A DNA stretch of 64,000 nt from Roseomonas marmotae (GTDB lineage: Bacteria > Pseudomonadota > Alphaproteobacteria > Acetobacterales > Acetobacteraceae), in assembly GCF_017654485.1 (NCBI RefSeq), contig NZ_CP061091.1, positions 943,501 through 1,007,500 on the forward strand, written 5' to 3'. Below the pieces are notes generated by a model. That model was not told where the DNA came from, ran no database searches, and saw only the letters and a program-made list of their open reading frames with translations. Position numbers and translations under genes: made by a program. Below, piece by piece: positions 45,341 to 55,234 of the stretch. Position 1 is the stretch's first letter, and each line of letters opens with the position of its first letter.

Positions 45341-46242
45341 GGGGCAGAGGCCTTCTGCGGCGCTGCGAGGCAGGCGGGCGGGATCAGGAAGGTCAAGGGC
45401 TCCGGCTCCACCCGGAAGGCCAGGCTGACCGGACCGGGCCAGTCCAGCGGCTCGTCATCCAGGCGGAGATGGCCGCCGGGCCAGTCGATGGCGGCGGTGG
45501 CGCCACGGCGGATATCGACGGGTGGCGGGCCGCTGGCGGGGGCTTCCAGCCAGTCCAGCATGGCCTGGCGGCGGGCTGGCGGCAGGGTGACAACATCCAG
45601 CAGCCCGTCCCCGGGATCGGCATCCTGCGCCAGCACGAGGTTGGGGCCGAAGAGCGGGATGTTCATCACCTCGATCAGCAGCGTCTCTACCAATTCCTGC
45701 TGCCCGTTGACGGTGACGCGGGCCTGCCGCGGCTCGGCGTCCAAGAGGACCCGGCGGAAGGCATCGCGGCCGGCCTCGACGCCGGATGTGCCGGTCTCGT
45801 CTGCAACTTCCACCGCCTGGGCGAAGGCCCCGAAGCCCATGGCCTCGACGAAGCGGCGGCGCTGGAAAGGAGCCGGGCCACCTGCCGCCTCCACCACCGC
45901 CAGATTCAGGTGCCGGTGCGCGGCCTCCGCCCAGCCCTCGGCGAAATGGCGGGCGGAAGGCCAGGGGCCGAGGGCGCGCGCCAGATTATTGGCGGTGCCC
46001 AGCGGCAGCACGGCCAGCCTCAGGTCGCGCCGCTCCAGCCCGGTCGCGACCCTGCCCAGGGTGCCGTCGCCGCCGGCCACCAGAATCAGCCCGGCAGGAG
46101 TATCCAGGCCCTGCCGCAGCGTGTCTCCCTTGGTGCCGTGCAGTTCGACCTGCAGGCCGGAGGCGCGCAGCAGCGCCACCAGCTCCTCCTGCGAATGGTC
46201 TTCGTCCCCCGCGGAGGGGTTGTGGAACAGGATTGTCCTCAT
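45337..46242 (-). CDS. Diacylglycerol kinase-like lipid kinase
   Basis: A 301-aa DagK/YegS/sphingosine-kinase family protein. The nucleotide-binding motif GGDGT is at residues 57-61 and LPLGTANNLA at 79-88. A second beta-sandwich domain follows (LLIEVMNIPLFGPNLVLA, DPGDGLLDVV). Such kinases phosphorylate diacylglycerol or related lipids at the membrane. It is the upstream gene of a two-gene unit with the inositol monophosphatase, and is divergent from a small lipoprotein gene. Confidence 0.88.
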   Translation of the reverse strand: MRTILFHNPSAGDEDHSQEELVALLRASGLQVELHGTKGDTLRQGLDTPAGLILVAGGDGTLGRVATGLERRDLRLAVLPLGTANNLARALGPWPSARHFAEGWAEAAHRHLNLAVVEAAGGPAPFQRRRFVEAMGFGAFAQAVEVADETGTSGVEAGRDAFRRVLLDAEPRQARVTVNGQQELVETLLIEVMNIPLFGPNLVLAQDADPGDGLLDVVTLPPARRQAMLDWLEAPASGPPPVDIRRGATAAIDWPGGHLRLDDEPLDWPGPVSLAFRVEPEPLTFLIPPACLAAPQKASAP

Positions 46243-46382
46243 GCCGGCATAACGTCCGGGTGCAATCCGCGTTCCATGGCCACGTGCCGGCTTTGGCCGA
46301 TTGCTCTGGCCATGCTGGCAACCCCCTGGCCCCGCCGGATGTTAGCCGGCGGAACGATATGTCAGGGAAAGGACCATTGGCC

Positions 46383-46631
46383 ATGAAGACGCTCTGCGCG
46401 GCAGCAATTCTCCCGGTGCTGGCCTTGGCGGCCTGCGATAGCGGGCAGATGTCGGCCTCCTCGCCGACCCCCTCCGTCTCGACCTCCACAAGCCCGAGCT
46501 TCAGCACGCCGGAGCCGGCGATGCCCCGGCAGAACCAGAGCAGCGGCAACCAGGGCAGCAATGTCGGCCCGAGCGGCGGGGCAGGCAGCGCGGGAAGCGG
46601 GCCGGGCACTGCCGGGACTGGTGAACGGTAA
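46383..46631 (+). CDS. Small Ser/Gly-rich lipoprotein
   Basis: An 82-aa protein with a lipoprotein signal (MKTLCAAAILPVLALAAC, lipobox LAAC, Cys18) followed by a low-complexity tail rich in Ser, Thr, Pro and Gly. ATG 46383 has AAAGGA upstream at about 10 nt. No domain is recognisable and no function can be assigned. A hairpin terminator follows. Confidence 0.65.
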   Translation: MKTLCAAAILPVLALAACDSGQMSASSPTPSVSTSTSPSFSTPEPAMPRQNQSSGNQGSNVGPSGGAGSAGSGPGTAGTGER

Positions 46632-46689
46632 CAGGCTCCGGCAGTCTTCCCTTCTGACGGCAAGGCCGGGAAGGGGGCGTCGTCAGGCT

Positions 46690-46712
46690 CTCCGCCCCTG
46701 CTGTGGGCGGAG
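46690..46712. terminator. Bidirectional hairpin between lipoprotein and acyltransferase genes
   Basis: CTCCGCCC-ctgctgt-GGGCGGAG is a perfect 8-bp stem with a 7-nt loop, located between convergent genes and ending 5 nt before the acyltransferase stop codon. Confidence 0.6.
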
Positions 46713-46716
46713 GGGA

Positions 46717-47844
46717 TCAGGGTGCCCCAGGCCCCGGCCCGGCCGTATCGACATAGCGGGCGATGGCGGGTTTGGGGGCCGAAAGCCGGGCGATGATGCC
46801 GCGGCACCAGCGCTGCGCGGGAATTTCGACCCGCTGATACAGCACCCAGGATGCCACGGCCGTCACCGCCAGATAGGCCAGCAGCGGCACCAGCTCGGGG
46901 ATGCCTGGCTGGACCAGCAGGAACTTCACCCAGGTCTTGACCAGGTAGTGGACGAGATAGGTGGAGTAGGAGATGGCGCCCACGAAGATCAGCACACGGG
47001 TGCTGAGGAGCCGCGCGACAGACCCGCCAGGGTCCGCCAGCGCATAGATCAGGCAGAAGAAGCCGAAGGGCATCAGGATGTAATCCGGCGCCAGCCCCAG
47101 GGCGAAAGCGGCGGCGCAGGCCAGGAACAGCAGCAGGCCGGCGCTGTTCTCCAGCGGATGCCGGGCCGGGTGGAAGGCGATGATCCGGTGCAGGCCGATG
47201 CCGATGCTGAATTCCAGCACGCAGCGGATGAGGCCGAAATGCTCGATATCGTCGCCGATGCTCGGCACCAGGGCCGCGGCCAGACCGGCGAGCAGCAACA
47301 GCAGCAGCAGCACATAGGACAGCGCCGCCGTCAGGCCCGTGACGAAGCGGGAGACGCCGAAGGCGACCAGCGGAAAGATGAGGTAGGCGAACATCTCCGT
47401 GCTGATGGACCAGGCCGGGACGTTCCAGAGCAGCCGGTCGGTGAAGCCCCAGTTCTGGATCAGCAGCAGGCTCTGCAGGTAATAGCCGACAGGCAGCTCC
47501 CCTTCCTGCAGGCCCTGGCTTGAGAACAGGGCCACCGCGACCGGCACGCTGAGATAGAGGATCATCACCAGCAGGTGCAGGGGATAGATCCGGGCGAGTC
47601 GCATCCCGTAGAAGGTGAAGCTTCCCCTGACGCCGTTACGGAACTGCTGGCTGTAGTTCAGCGAGATGACGAAGCCGCTCAGGATGAAGAACAGGTCCAC
47701 TGCCAGGTAGCCATAGGCGGCGGTGGAGGCCAGGAAGGCCGGCCAATGCGCCGGCAGTCCCTCCCGGAAGTGATAGAGCACCACCCACCAGGCGGCGATG
47801 CCGCGCAGGGATGTGAGGGCGTCGAGTTGCATACGCGCGCTCAA
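46717..47844 (-). CDS. Acyltransferase family 3 membrane protein
   Basis: A 375-aa integral membrane acyltransferase (OafA/OatA/NodX family) that O-acylates cell-surface glycans. The N-terminal hallmark LDALTSLRGIAAWWVVLYHF is present, with the His of the active region near residue 25, then AVDLFFILSGFVISL and the RLARIYPLHLL arginine motif. About ten helices. ATG at 47844 or 47832 are both possible. It is the last gene of an operon with an O-ligase and a small membrane protein. Confidence 0.88.
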   Translation of the reverse strand: MSARMQLDALTSLRGIAAWWVVLYHFREGLPAHWPAFLASTAAYGYLAVDLFFILSGFVISLNYSQQFRNGVRGSFTFYGMRLARIYPLHLLVMILYLSVPVAVALFSSQGLQEGELPVGYYLQSLLLIQNWGFTDRLLWNVPAWSISTEMFAYLIFPLVAFGVSRFVTGLTAALSYVLLLLLLLAGLAAALVPSIGDDIEHFGLIRCVLEFSIGIGLHRIIAFHPARHPLENSAGLLLFLACAAAFALGLAPDYILMPFGFFCLIYALADPGGSVARLLSTRVLIFVGAISYSTYLVHYLVKTWVKFLLVQPGIPELVPLLAYLAVTAVASWVLYQRVEIPAQRWCRGIIARLSAPKPAIARYVDTAGPGPGAP

Positions 47845-47896
47845 AGCCGCTCTCCGGGCTGGGCTTGGGTCACGTGATGGCCAGGCTCTGCCGGGC

Positions 47897-49297
47897 TCAG
47901 GGAAGCCGCCAGGACCGCCGTACCGTGCCGGCGGCGGGGGCTCCCTGCGACGAGATGGCGGCCGCGCCCTGCCGGGCCGGAGAACGGAGGCCCCAGCTGG
48001 CCTCTTCCGGCAGGGAAGCCCCGGCCTCGGCCAGTGCGCGCTTCGTATAATTGGCCATGCAGGCGGCCAGGGCGAAGGAGTAGAACAGCATCGGCTGGAA
48101 GGCGATGCCGATGAAGGCGCCGCAGACCAGGAGAGTCAGCAGAGAAACCTGCATGGCGATGGCGAGATCCCGGCATCGCGCCAGGGCGGGCATCATCTTC
48201 GCCCGCCGTCCGCTGCGGTGCAGGGACAGGAAGGTGGTCAGGACCAGCCCGGCATAGAGAATGGCACCGGGCCAGCCATGTTCCCCCAGCACCTCGAAAT
48301 AGATGCTGTGGAAGGCCTTGCCACGGACCACGTGAGCTTCGCCGCCGTCCTCACCGGGGTAGTGGACCTCGTTGATCTCATAGGCATTGAAGCCGCCGCC
48401 GGCCGGGTGGGTGGCGACGAAGCCCAGCGTCCATTGCCAGACCAGGATGCGGCCGAGCGCGGAATCCTCGTTCTTGTATTCGCCGATGGTCGAGATCCGC
48501 TCTTCCCAGGCATTGGAGGTGAAGAACACGATCGAGCCGGCCACCATCGCCCCGAGGATCGCGCCCAGGATCTTCTTATCCGACCGCAGCCAGAGCGCCA
48601 CGCCGAGCACGATCAGGCCGATCAGCGCGGTGCGGGCATAGGTGCCGATCGCGCAGGCGATGAAAACGGCGATCATGAAGAAATACAGGTACTTGATGTA
48701 TTTCTTCGGCAGCAGGATGGCGTGCTTGGACAGGTAGAACAGCCCGGGGATGGAATAGAGGCTGACGGCGGCCAGGGTGCTGCCTTCGGCAAAGCCGGAA
48801 TTGCCGGAGACAACGCCCAGCTGCTGGCCGTAGCCGCCGCCGCTGATCAGGCTCTTGATGCCATAGGGCATGATGTGGATGGCCAGGGAGAAGATGTAGA
48901 CCTGCAGGAAGGCCTCGATCTGCACGTAGGAGCGGATGACGAGGGGGATGAAGGCCGAGATCAGGATGGTCTTGAAGGCCCAGTCCCATTTCACCACAGC
49001 CGAGGCCGGGGAGACGGCGAAGAAGAAGGTCGTCACCGTGACCCACCCCGCCAACATTAGCGTCAGAGCCGTATGGACGGAAAACGGCGCCGGCGCCTTC
49101 CGGTCGAACAGGAAATAGCCGCCGATGGCGGCGGCGCCCATGAGCGCTGAGACCGGCAGGGCTGTCAGGATGGAGTAGGCGATGTCCTGCGGTGTGAAGG
49201 TGTCGACCCAGACATATCCGAGGGTCAGGACGAATGGCGCCACGGCGCCAAGCCCCAGGAAGGACAGATAGACCAGCGTGAGATAGAGGCTACGCAT
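47897..49297 (-). CDS. O-antigen ligase/O-glycosylation ligase family membrane protein
   Basis: A 466-aa polytopic protein with about 11 helices and the large periplasmic loop of WaaL/PglL-type ligases (THPAGGGFNAYEIN ... HSIYFEVLGEHGWPGAILY, with the His-x3-Tyr/Glu pattern). The N-terminus (MRSLYLTLVYLSFLGLGAVAPFVLTLGYVWVD) matches the DUF5935-type domain of ligases described as exosortase-A associated, but no exosortase or PEP-CTERM gene is in the window. It probably transfers a polysaccharide to an acceptor at the periplasmic face. The C-terminal 60 aa are hydrophilic and variable. Confidence 0.84.
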   Translation of the reverse strand: MRSLYLTLVYLSFLGLGAVAPFVLTLGYVWVDTFTPQDIAYSILTALPVSALMGAAAIGGYFLFDRKAPAPFSVHTALTLMLAGWVTVTTFFFAVSPASAVVKWDWAFKTILISAFIPLVIRSYVQIEAFLQVYIFSLAIHIMPYGIKSLISGGGYGQQLGVVSGNSGFAEGSTLAAVSLYSIPGLFYLSKHAILLPKKYIKYLYFFMIAVFIACAIGTYARTALIGLIVLGVALWLRSDKKILGAILGAMVAGSIVFFTSNAWEERISTIGEYKNEDSALGRILVWQWTLGFVATHPAGGGFNAYEINEVHYPGEDGGEAHVVRGKAFHSIYFEVLGEHGWPGAILYAGLVLTTFLSLHRSGRRAKMMPALARCRDLAIAMQVSLLTLLVCGAFIGIAFQPMLFYSFALAACMANYTKRALAEAGASLPEEASWGLRSPARQGAAAISSQGAPAAGTVRRSWRLP

Positions 49298-49308
49298 CGC
49301 TGAAGTCC

Positions 49309-49644
49309 TTACCTCTTATTCGCCAGGTTCTGGGCTGCCTTCGCCCGCCATCCGGTAGGCCCGGAGCCGCCGGCCTCCGTCACTCCCGCATCTGCCCAGG
49401 TGGCGGCGGGCGGTGGCTCCTGCGTCCCGGCCCTGCCTTCGCCGCGCGGCTGTCTCCGGCTGCCCGGGGCGTCGGAAGGCGCATTCGGGCGCCAGCCGTT
49501 TCGCATGGTACCAAGATGCCCCTTGGCCGCTTCCACCAGGGCTTCCGGCCGGAACCATGGAATCATCCGGTCCAGGATGATGGCCCTGACCACCACGAAA
49601 AGGATGATGACTGTGGTGAACAGGATGAAGGCCAGGTCGATCAT
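49309..49644 (-). CDS. Small membrane-anchored protein of unknown function
   Basis: A 111-aa protein beginning with a single hydrophobic helix (MIDLAFILFTTVIILFVVVR) and followed by a soluble tail, IPWFRPEALVEAAKGHLGTM, then a low-complexity Pro/Gly/Ala region. It lies 11 nt upstream of the O-ligase gene in the same direction, so it is probably the first gene of the surface-glycan operon. I recognise no family. The start at 49644 was chosen because earlier in-frame codons encode no hydrophobic or conserved-looking segment. Confidence 0.6.
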   Translation of the reverse strand: MIDLAFILFTTVIILFVVVRAIILDRMIPWFRPEALVEAAKGHLGTMRNGWRPNAPSDAPGSRRQPRGEGRAGTQEPPPAATWADAGVTEAGGSGPTGWRAKAAQNLANKR

Positions 49645-49776
49645 GGTTGCGCCTACGCCATCGCGCCACCGGCGCCCAATGCTGTAAATAGCAGGCAGCA
49701 TAACACAAGGGGCGGGCCGAGAAAGCGGCATGGCCCCGAGTTCCGCGCCTGCGGGCAGGCCGCTGGGGGCAGGGAA

Positions 49777-49848
<72 letters not shown>

Positions 49849-50005
49849 CTGGCTGCACGTGCCATGGCGGACGGCCATGGGCGGCACCCTGCATATCCGA
49901 ACTCCCCAGGCCGGCCAAGGGTGAGTTGGCCTGGGAAAAGGTATCGCCGGTCGTCGCCGGCAAGGCGTCCCCCCCGCCGCTATCCGCGGCAGGGGGAGCG
50001 GACCT

Positions 50006-51322
50006 TCAGGCCGCGCGCTCGCCGGCGCATTCCCGCAGGCATTCGGCCAGGATGTCCATGCCCTCGTTGATCAGGGCATCGGCGGCTGTCAGCGGCACCA
50101 GGAAGCGGATGACATTGCCGCGCACGCCGCAGGAGAGCAGGATCAGCCCCTTCTCGCCCGCGCGGACCACCAGGGCCTTGGCCAGGTCGGGATCGGGGCG
50201 GTCGGCCTCGCCATTGGCCACCAGCTCCATCGCCACCATGGCGCCGAGGGCGCGGATGTCGCCGATCACGCCCTTCAGGCTGTTGGTGTCCTGCATCTGC
50301 TTGATGCGGCTGACCATCAGCTCGCCGATCTCGTTGGCGCGGGCGCAGAGGTTCTCCTCCTCGATCACGTCCAGCACGGCATTGCCGGCGGCGCAGGCCA
50401 GCGGGTTGCCGCCATAGGTGCCGCCCAGGCCGCCAGGGCCGGGGGCGTCCATGATCTCGGCCTTGCCGGTGACGGCGGAGAGCGGGAAGCCGCCGGCCAG
50501 GGACTTCGCCATGGTCATGATGTCCGGCTCCACGCCGGAATGCTCGATGGCGAACATCTTGCCGGTGCGGGCGAAGCCGGTCTGCACCTCATCGACGATC
50601 ATGACGATGCCATGCTCGTCGCAGATGCGGCGCAGGCCCTGCAGCAGCTCCTTCTGGGCAATGTAGAAGCCGCCCTCGCCCTGCACGGGCTCGATGATCA
50701 TGGCCGCGATGCGCTTGGGGTCCACATCGGCGCGGAACAGCGTCTCCAGCGCCTCCAGCGTCTGCTCCACTTCCTTGCCGTGGTAGGTCACGGGGAAGGG
50801 CAGGTGGTAGACATCGCCCGGCATGGCGCCGAAGCCGACCTTGTACGGGACCACCTTGCCGGTCAGCGCCATGCCCATCAGCGTGCGGCCATGGAAGGCG
50901 CCGGAGAAAGCGATGACGCCGTTGCGGCCGGTATGGGCGCGGGAGATCTTGATCGCGTTCTCGATCGCCTCTGCGCCGGTGGTCAGGAAGATGGTCTTGC
51001 GCGGGCCGCGGGTCGGCACTTTTTCATTCAGCCGCTCGGCCAGGCGGACATAGCCCTCATAGGGCATGACCTGGATGCAGGTATGGCTGAAATTCTCGAG
51101 CTGCGCGGCGACGGCCGCCTTCACCTTGGGGTGGAGATGCCCGGTGTTCACCACCGCGATGCCGGCGGCGAAGTCGATGTAGCGCTTGCCCTCGACATCC
51201 GTGATCTCGGCATTCTCCGCCTTGGCGGCGAAGACCGGCAGCTGCACGCCCAATCCACGCGGCAGGGCCGCCTGCCGCCGCTCATGCAGCGCCTTGTTGC
51301 TGTCTGCTGCCGTCACGCCCAT
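50006..51322 (-). CDS. gabT: 4-aminobutyrate aminotransferase
   Basis: A 438-aa class III PLP aminotransferase transferring the amino group of GABA to 2-oxoglutarate to give succinic semialdehyde. PLP-binding features are the phosphate site TTGAEA (114-119), Asp244 in VDEVQTGFARTG and the Schiff-base Lys273 (TMAKSLAGG). The substrate-specificity segment fits GabT, though a 5-aminovalerate or beta-alanine preference cannot be excluded. ATG preceded by CAGGAGTGACGAGCG. No gabD is adjacent. Confidence 0.92.
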   Translation of the reverse strand: MGVTAADSNKALHERRQAALPRGLGVQLPVFAAKAENAEITDVEGKRYIDFAAGIAVVNTGHLHPKVKAAVAAQLENFSHTCIQVMPYEGYVRLAERLNEKVPTRGPRKTIFLTTGAEAIENAIKISRAHTGRNGVIAFSGAFHGRTLMGMALTGKVVPYKVGFGAMPGDVYHLPFPVTYHGKEVEQTLEALETLFRADVDPKRIAAMIIEPVQGEGGFYIAQKELLQGLRRICDEHGIVMIVDEVQTGFARTGKMFAIEHSGVEPDIMTMAKSLAGGFPLSAVTGKAEIMDAPGPGGLGGTYGGNPLACAAGNAVLDVIEEENLCARANEIGELMVSRIKQMQDTNSLKGVIGDIRALGAMVAMELVANGEADRPDPDLAKALVVRAGEKGLILLSCGVRGNVIRFLVPLTAADALINEGMDILAECLRECAGERAA

Positions 51323-51534
51323 CGCTCGTCACTCCTGAAACGCCGAAACAACGAGACGATGCGCTGCCCCTCAGAACGGGGCAAGAGGGGTCTGCGAGGA
51401 AGAGGACGGAAGTGGCCTCCTTCGCCGGCGCAATGGCGCGGGGTGCCGGCATCCGGCTCGGCTGAGGCTGGCGGGCCTGCCCCGGGGCGGCTCTCCCGGC
51501 GGCCCGCCAAGCCCCTCAGGCGTGCCACGGGTTT

Positions 51535-51762
51535 TCAGGCATGACCGGCGACGCCATAGGTGCTGGCATTGGTGGCCCGTACCACGGCGGCGAAGAGCCG
51601 CAGCGCATCCGGGCCGCCCTGGTCCAGCAGGGCGCCTCCCTCCATCTCCCGCGCCAGCAATTCGGCATGGGCGGCCAGGGTCTCGGCCGCCCGCTCCAGC
51701 GCCTGGCGTGAGAGGGCGATCTGCATTGTGTCGGATAGCTCGTGCCATTCGGCGGGCCGCAT
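51535..51762 (-). CDS. Small hypothetical protein, 75 aa
   Basis: A short hydrophilic, alpha-helical protein (MRPAEWHELSDTMQIALSRQALERAAE and on, mostly Ala, Glu, Leu, Arg) with an SD (CAGGA) 7 nt before ATG 51762. The codon use matches the neighbourhood. No domain is recognised and there is no membrane segment. It is a single gene between rlmB and gabT. A 6-bp hairpin at 51365-51383 (TGCCCC/GGGGCA) is the nearest possible terminator. Confidence 0.6.
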   Translation of the reverse strand: MRPAEWHELSDTMQIALSRQALERAAETLAAHAELLAREMEGGALLDQGGPDALRLFAAVVRATNASTYGVAGHA

Positions 51763-51881
51763 CGCGTTGTCCTGTGTGCTGGGCCGTTCTGGCAGGGTCT
51801 CCGCCCCTGGGCGGCCATCGCACATTCGCCGACAAGGCTTGAGAAAAGATGAACGGCGCCGCCGGCGCCGTTCAACCTCCG

Positions 51882-53126
51882 TCAGGTTTTGTCGGACCCG
51901 CCGTCCCGCGTCAGCTCATAGAGGGCCACGGTGGCGGCGGCGGAGACATTGAGGCTCTCCATCGCCGGCAGGATCGGCAGACGCACCAGCTCGTCGCAGG
52001 TCTCGCGCTGCAGGCGGCGCAGGCCGGTATCCTCGGCTCCGAGCACCAGCGCCACGCGACGGTCGCGCGGGCAGGCCTCGGCCAGGCTGCGCGTGGCCTC
52101 CCCGGCCAGGCCCATCACCCAGAAGCCTGCCTTCTGCAGGGTCTGGATGGTGCGGGCCAGGTTCACTTCCCGCACCACAGGCACGGTCTCCAGGGCACCG
52201 CTGGCGGTGCGGGCCAGCGCCGCCGTCTCGGGCGGGGCATTGCGGTCCTGCATCACCACCGCCGCCGCGCCGAAGGCGGCGGCCGAGCGCAGGATGGCGC
52301 CGACATTACGGGGGTCCGTCACCTGGTCCAGCAGCAGCACCGGGCCGTTGGAGGCGGCGATGGCATCCTCCAGATCCGAAGGCGGCAGCGGATCCGCCAG
52401 TAGGGCAAGGCCCTGGTGGACGGCATCCTCGGTCAGGAAGGTCTGAAAGCGGTTCTTCTCCACCCGCTCCGCCTGCACGCGCCAGGGGCGGGGCAGGCGC
52501 TCGGCCAGCGCTTCCTCGGCATCGGTGGTGGCCAGCAGGCGTCGGACCCGGCGCCGGGGGTTGGCGAGCGCGGCCGAGACCGCATGCAGGCCATAGAGCC
52601 AGAGCGAGCCTGCGGGGGCAGCCATGCCGGCGTCGCGGGGCGCGCGGCGGGCGGGCGCCTCAGCCTCCTCGGCGGGATGGCGGGCGCGCTCCTCGGACGC
52701 GAAGGGGCGGGGGCGGCCGCGCACCGGCACTTCGGCATGGCGCGGATCCGGGCGGACGCCACGCGGGGCCTGGCGCTCCTCGCCACGGGCGGGTGCGTCA
52801 AGGCCGCGCCGGTCCTGGCGAAGAGCGGGGCGGAAGCCACGCGGGGCCTGGCGCTCCTCACCACGGTCGGGCGTGTCGATGCCGCGCCGGTCCTGGCGAG
52901 GGGCGGGGCGGATGCCGCGCGGGGCCTGGCGCTCCTCGCCACGGTCGGGCGTGTCGAGGCCACGCCGGTCCTGGCGGGGGGCAGGGCGATCGCCGCGCGG
53001 GGCGGCGTGGTGCTGGCGGCCGGGGGCGGCCTCGTCCCGGTCACGGGGCGGGCGGACGCCGCCGGCGCGGGGGCTGGAGGAAGCGGGAAAAGAAGAGCCG
53101 GCTGGGCGGCGAGGGGGTCGGGACAT
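51882..53126 (-). CDS. rlmB: 23S rRNA 2'-O-ribose methyltransferase of the TrmH/SpoU family, with repeat-rich extension
   Basis: A 414-aa protein. The C-terminal approximately 250 aa are a SpoU knot methyltransferase: substrate-binding N-domain (WLYGLHAVSAALANPRR), motif 1 VLLLDQVTDPRNVGAILRSA, motif 2 LVLGAEDTGLRRL and motif 3 PAMESLNVSAAATVALYE. RlmB methylates G2251 of 23S rRNA; the family assignment is sure, the exact target likely. The first approximately 165 aa are Arg/Pro-rich and disordered and contain three near-identical 26-aa repeats. ATG 53126 has SD GGAGG. It is divergent from tRNA-Tyr. Confidence 0.88.
   Translation of the reverse strand: MSRPPRRPAGSSFPASSSPRAGGVRPPRDRDEAAPGRQHHAAPRGDRPAPRQDRRGLDTPDRGEERQAPRGIRPAPRQDRRGIDTPDRGEERQAPRGFRPALRQDRRGLDAPARGEERQAPRGVRPDPRHAEVPVRGRPRPFASEERARHPAEEAEAPARRAPRDAGMAAPAGSLWLYGLHAVSAALANPRRRVRRLLATTDAEEALAERLPRPWRVQAERVEKNRFQTFLTEDAVHQGLALLADPLPPSDLEDAIAASNGPVLLLDQVTDPRNVGAILRSAAAFGAAAVVMQDRNAPPETAALARTASGALETVPVVREVNLARTIQTLQKAGFWVMGLAGEATRSLAEACPRDRRVALVLGAEDTGLRRLQRETCDELVRLPILPAMESLNVSAAATVALYELTRDGGSDKT
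52765..52998. repeat. 78-bp in-frame tandem repeat inside rlmB
   Basis: The block beginning GGGGCCTGGCGCTCCTC recurs at 52765, 52843 and 52921, exactly 78 bp apart, with a partial fourth copy after 52999. It encodes three 26-residue units of the RQDRRGLDTPDRGEERQAPR kind. The whole-codon period keeps the reading frame if copies are gained or lost. Confidence 0.9.
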
Positions 53127-53212
53127 GGGCGCATCCTCCGCATCCGGCGGGGCGGAGCAAGCGCGATGATGCATGCCGTGAAGATTCCTGCGCGACACCG
53201 CATCACGGCACG

Positions 53213-53240
53213 TTGACAGAAGGGGAAGAAAGCGGATAGT
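53213..53240 (+). promoter_or_regulatory. Sigma-70-type promoter for tRNA-Tyr
   Basis: A perfect -35 TTGACA (53213-53218), 16-nt spacer and -10 GATAGT (53235-53240). Transcription would start about 23 nt before the tRNA. Confidence 0.6.
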
Positions 53241-53269
53241 CCGCCGGCTCCCATCGACCGGGGTCAGGT

Positions 53270-53352
53270 GGAGGGGTGCCCGAGTGGCTAAAGGGGGCGG
53301 ACTGTAAATCCGCTGGCGCACGCCTACGTTGGTTCGAATCCAACCCCCTCCA
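53270..53352 (+). tRNA. tRNA-Tyr (anticodon GTA)
   Basis: A class II tRNA with acceptor GGAGGGG/CCCCTCC, anticodon loop CTGTAAA, a long variable arm and T-arm GTTGGTTCGAATCCAAC. The discriminator is A; CCA is not encoded. Confidence 0.94.
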
Positions 53353-53445
53353 TATCCGGTCAGCCGCATGGCTGGCATGGGCTTCTACCCCGGTGGGAGG
53401 TGCTACCTGTATCCGGCGTTGCCGTGAGGCCGCGCCGGGCATGGT

Positions 53446-53519
53446 GCGGGTGTAGCTCAATGGTAGAGCCCCAGCCTTCCAAGCTGGTTGTGCGGGTTCG
53501 ATTCCCGTCACCCGCTCCA
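53446..53519 (+). tRNA. tRNA-Gly (anticodon TCC)
   Basis: Acceptor GCGGGTG/CACCCGC, anticodon loop CTTCCAA, T-arm GCGGGTTCGATTCCCGT, encoded CCA at 53517-53519. It lies 97 nt before tuf and is likely co-transcribed with tRNA-Tyr and tuf; a small hairpin (CAGCC/GGCTG, 53361-53374) sits between the tRNAs. Confidence 0.95.
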
Positions 53520-53615
53520 ACGTCGCCCGTGTTCAGGCGAGGGAGCAGGTGATTGGAAGTGGGCCGATTCGCGCCATATATGGCGCTGACCGACTGACCG
53601 ACAGGGTGACGGACG

Positions 53616-54803
<1,188 letters not shown>

Positions 54804-54838
54804 TCCCTCCAGCCGTCAGCGGCTGGTCGAAAAAACGG

Positions 54839-54868
54839 GCCGCCCCTCCTGGGGGCGGCCTTTTTTTG
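54839..54868 (+). terminator. Rho-independent terminator after tuf
   Basis: GGCCGCCCC pairs perfectly with GGGGCGGCC (9-bp stem, 5-nt loop) and is followed directly by seven Ts. Confidence 0.95.
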
Positions 54869-54993
54869 TGCCTCGGGCCGCCGCCGGTATGGGCGCGGCC
54901 GCGGAACCTGTCGGCGAAACGGGGTGGCGGGGCCTGGGCAGTGCGGCGGTGGTCCGTCATGAAAGGAATCGGCGTGGCCGGAGCGGCACCCTC

Positions 54994-55022
54994 TCGACAG
55001 GCCCGCCGTGCTGACCTATAGA
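54994..55022 (+). promoter_or_regulatory. Sigma-70-type promoter for tRNA-Trp-secE-nusG
   Basis: -35 TCGACA (5 of 6), 17-nt spacer, -10 TATAGA (4 of 6). The predicted start is about 20 nt before tRNA-Trp. Nothing else is evident in the 125 nt between the tuf terminator and this site. Confidence 0.6.
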
Positions 55023-55049
55023 GCCCCCCTCGCGGCAGCGCTGCTCCGC

Positions 55050-55126
55050 AGGGACGTAGCTCAATTGGCTAGAGCGCCGGTCTCCAAAACCGGAGGTTGC
55101 GGGTTCGAGACCCTCCGTCCCTGCCA
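55050..55126 (+). tRNA. tRNA-Trp (anticodon CCA)
   Basis: Acceptor AGGGACG/CGTCCCT, anticodon loop CTCCAAA, T-arm GCGGGTTCGAGACCCTC, discriminator G, encoded CCA at 55124-55126. It sits upstream of secE as in most Proteobacteria. Confidence 0.95.
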
Positions 55127-55234
55127 GCGCCGCCCGAAGCTTTCCGCCGGGCGGTGGTCGTGAAGCCCTCCGCCCGCGAAGCCTGTCCAGATGGCCAGGT
55201 GGTGTTCTTCAGAATCAGGCAGGGTCGCCGGTCA

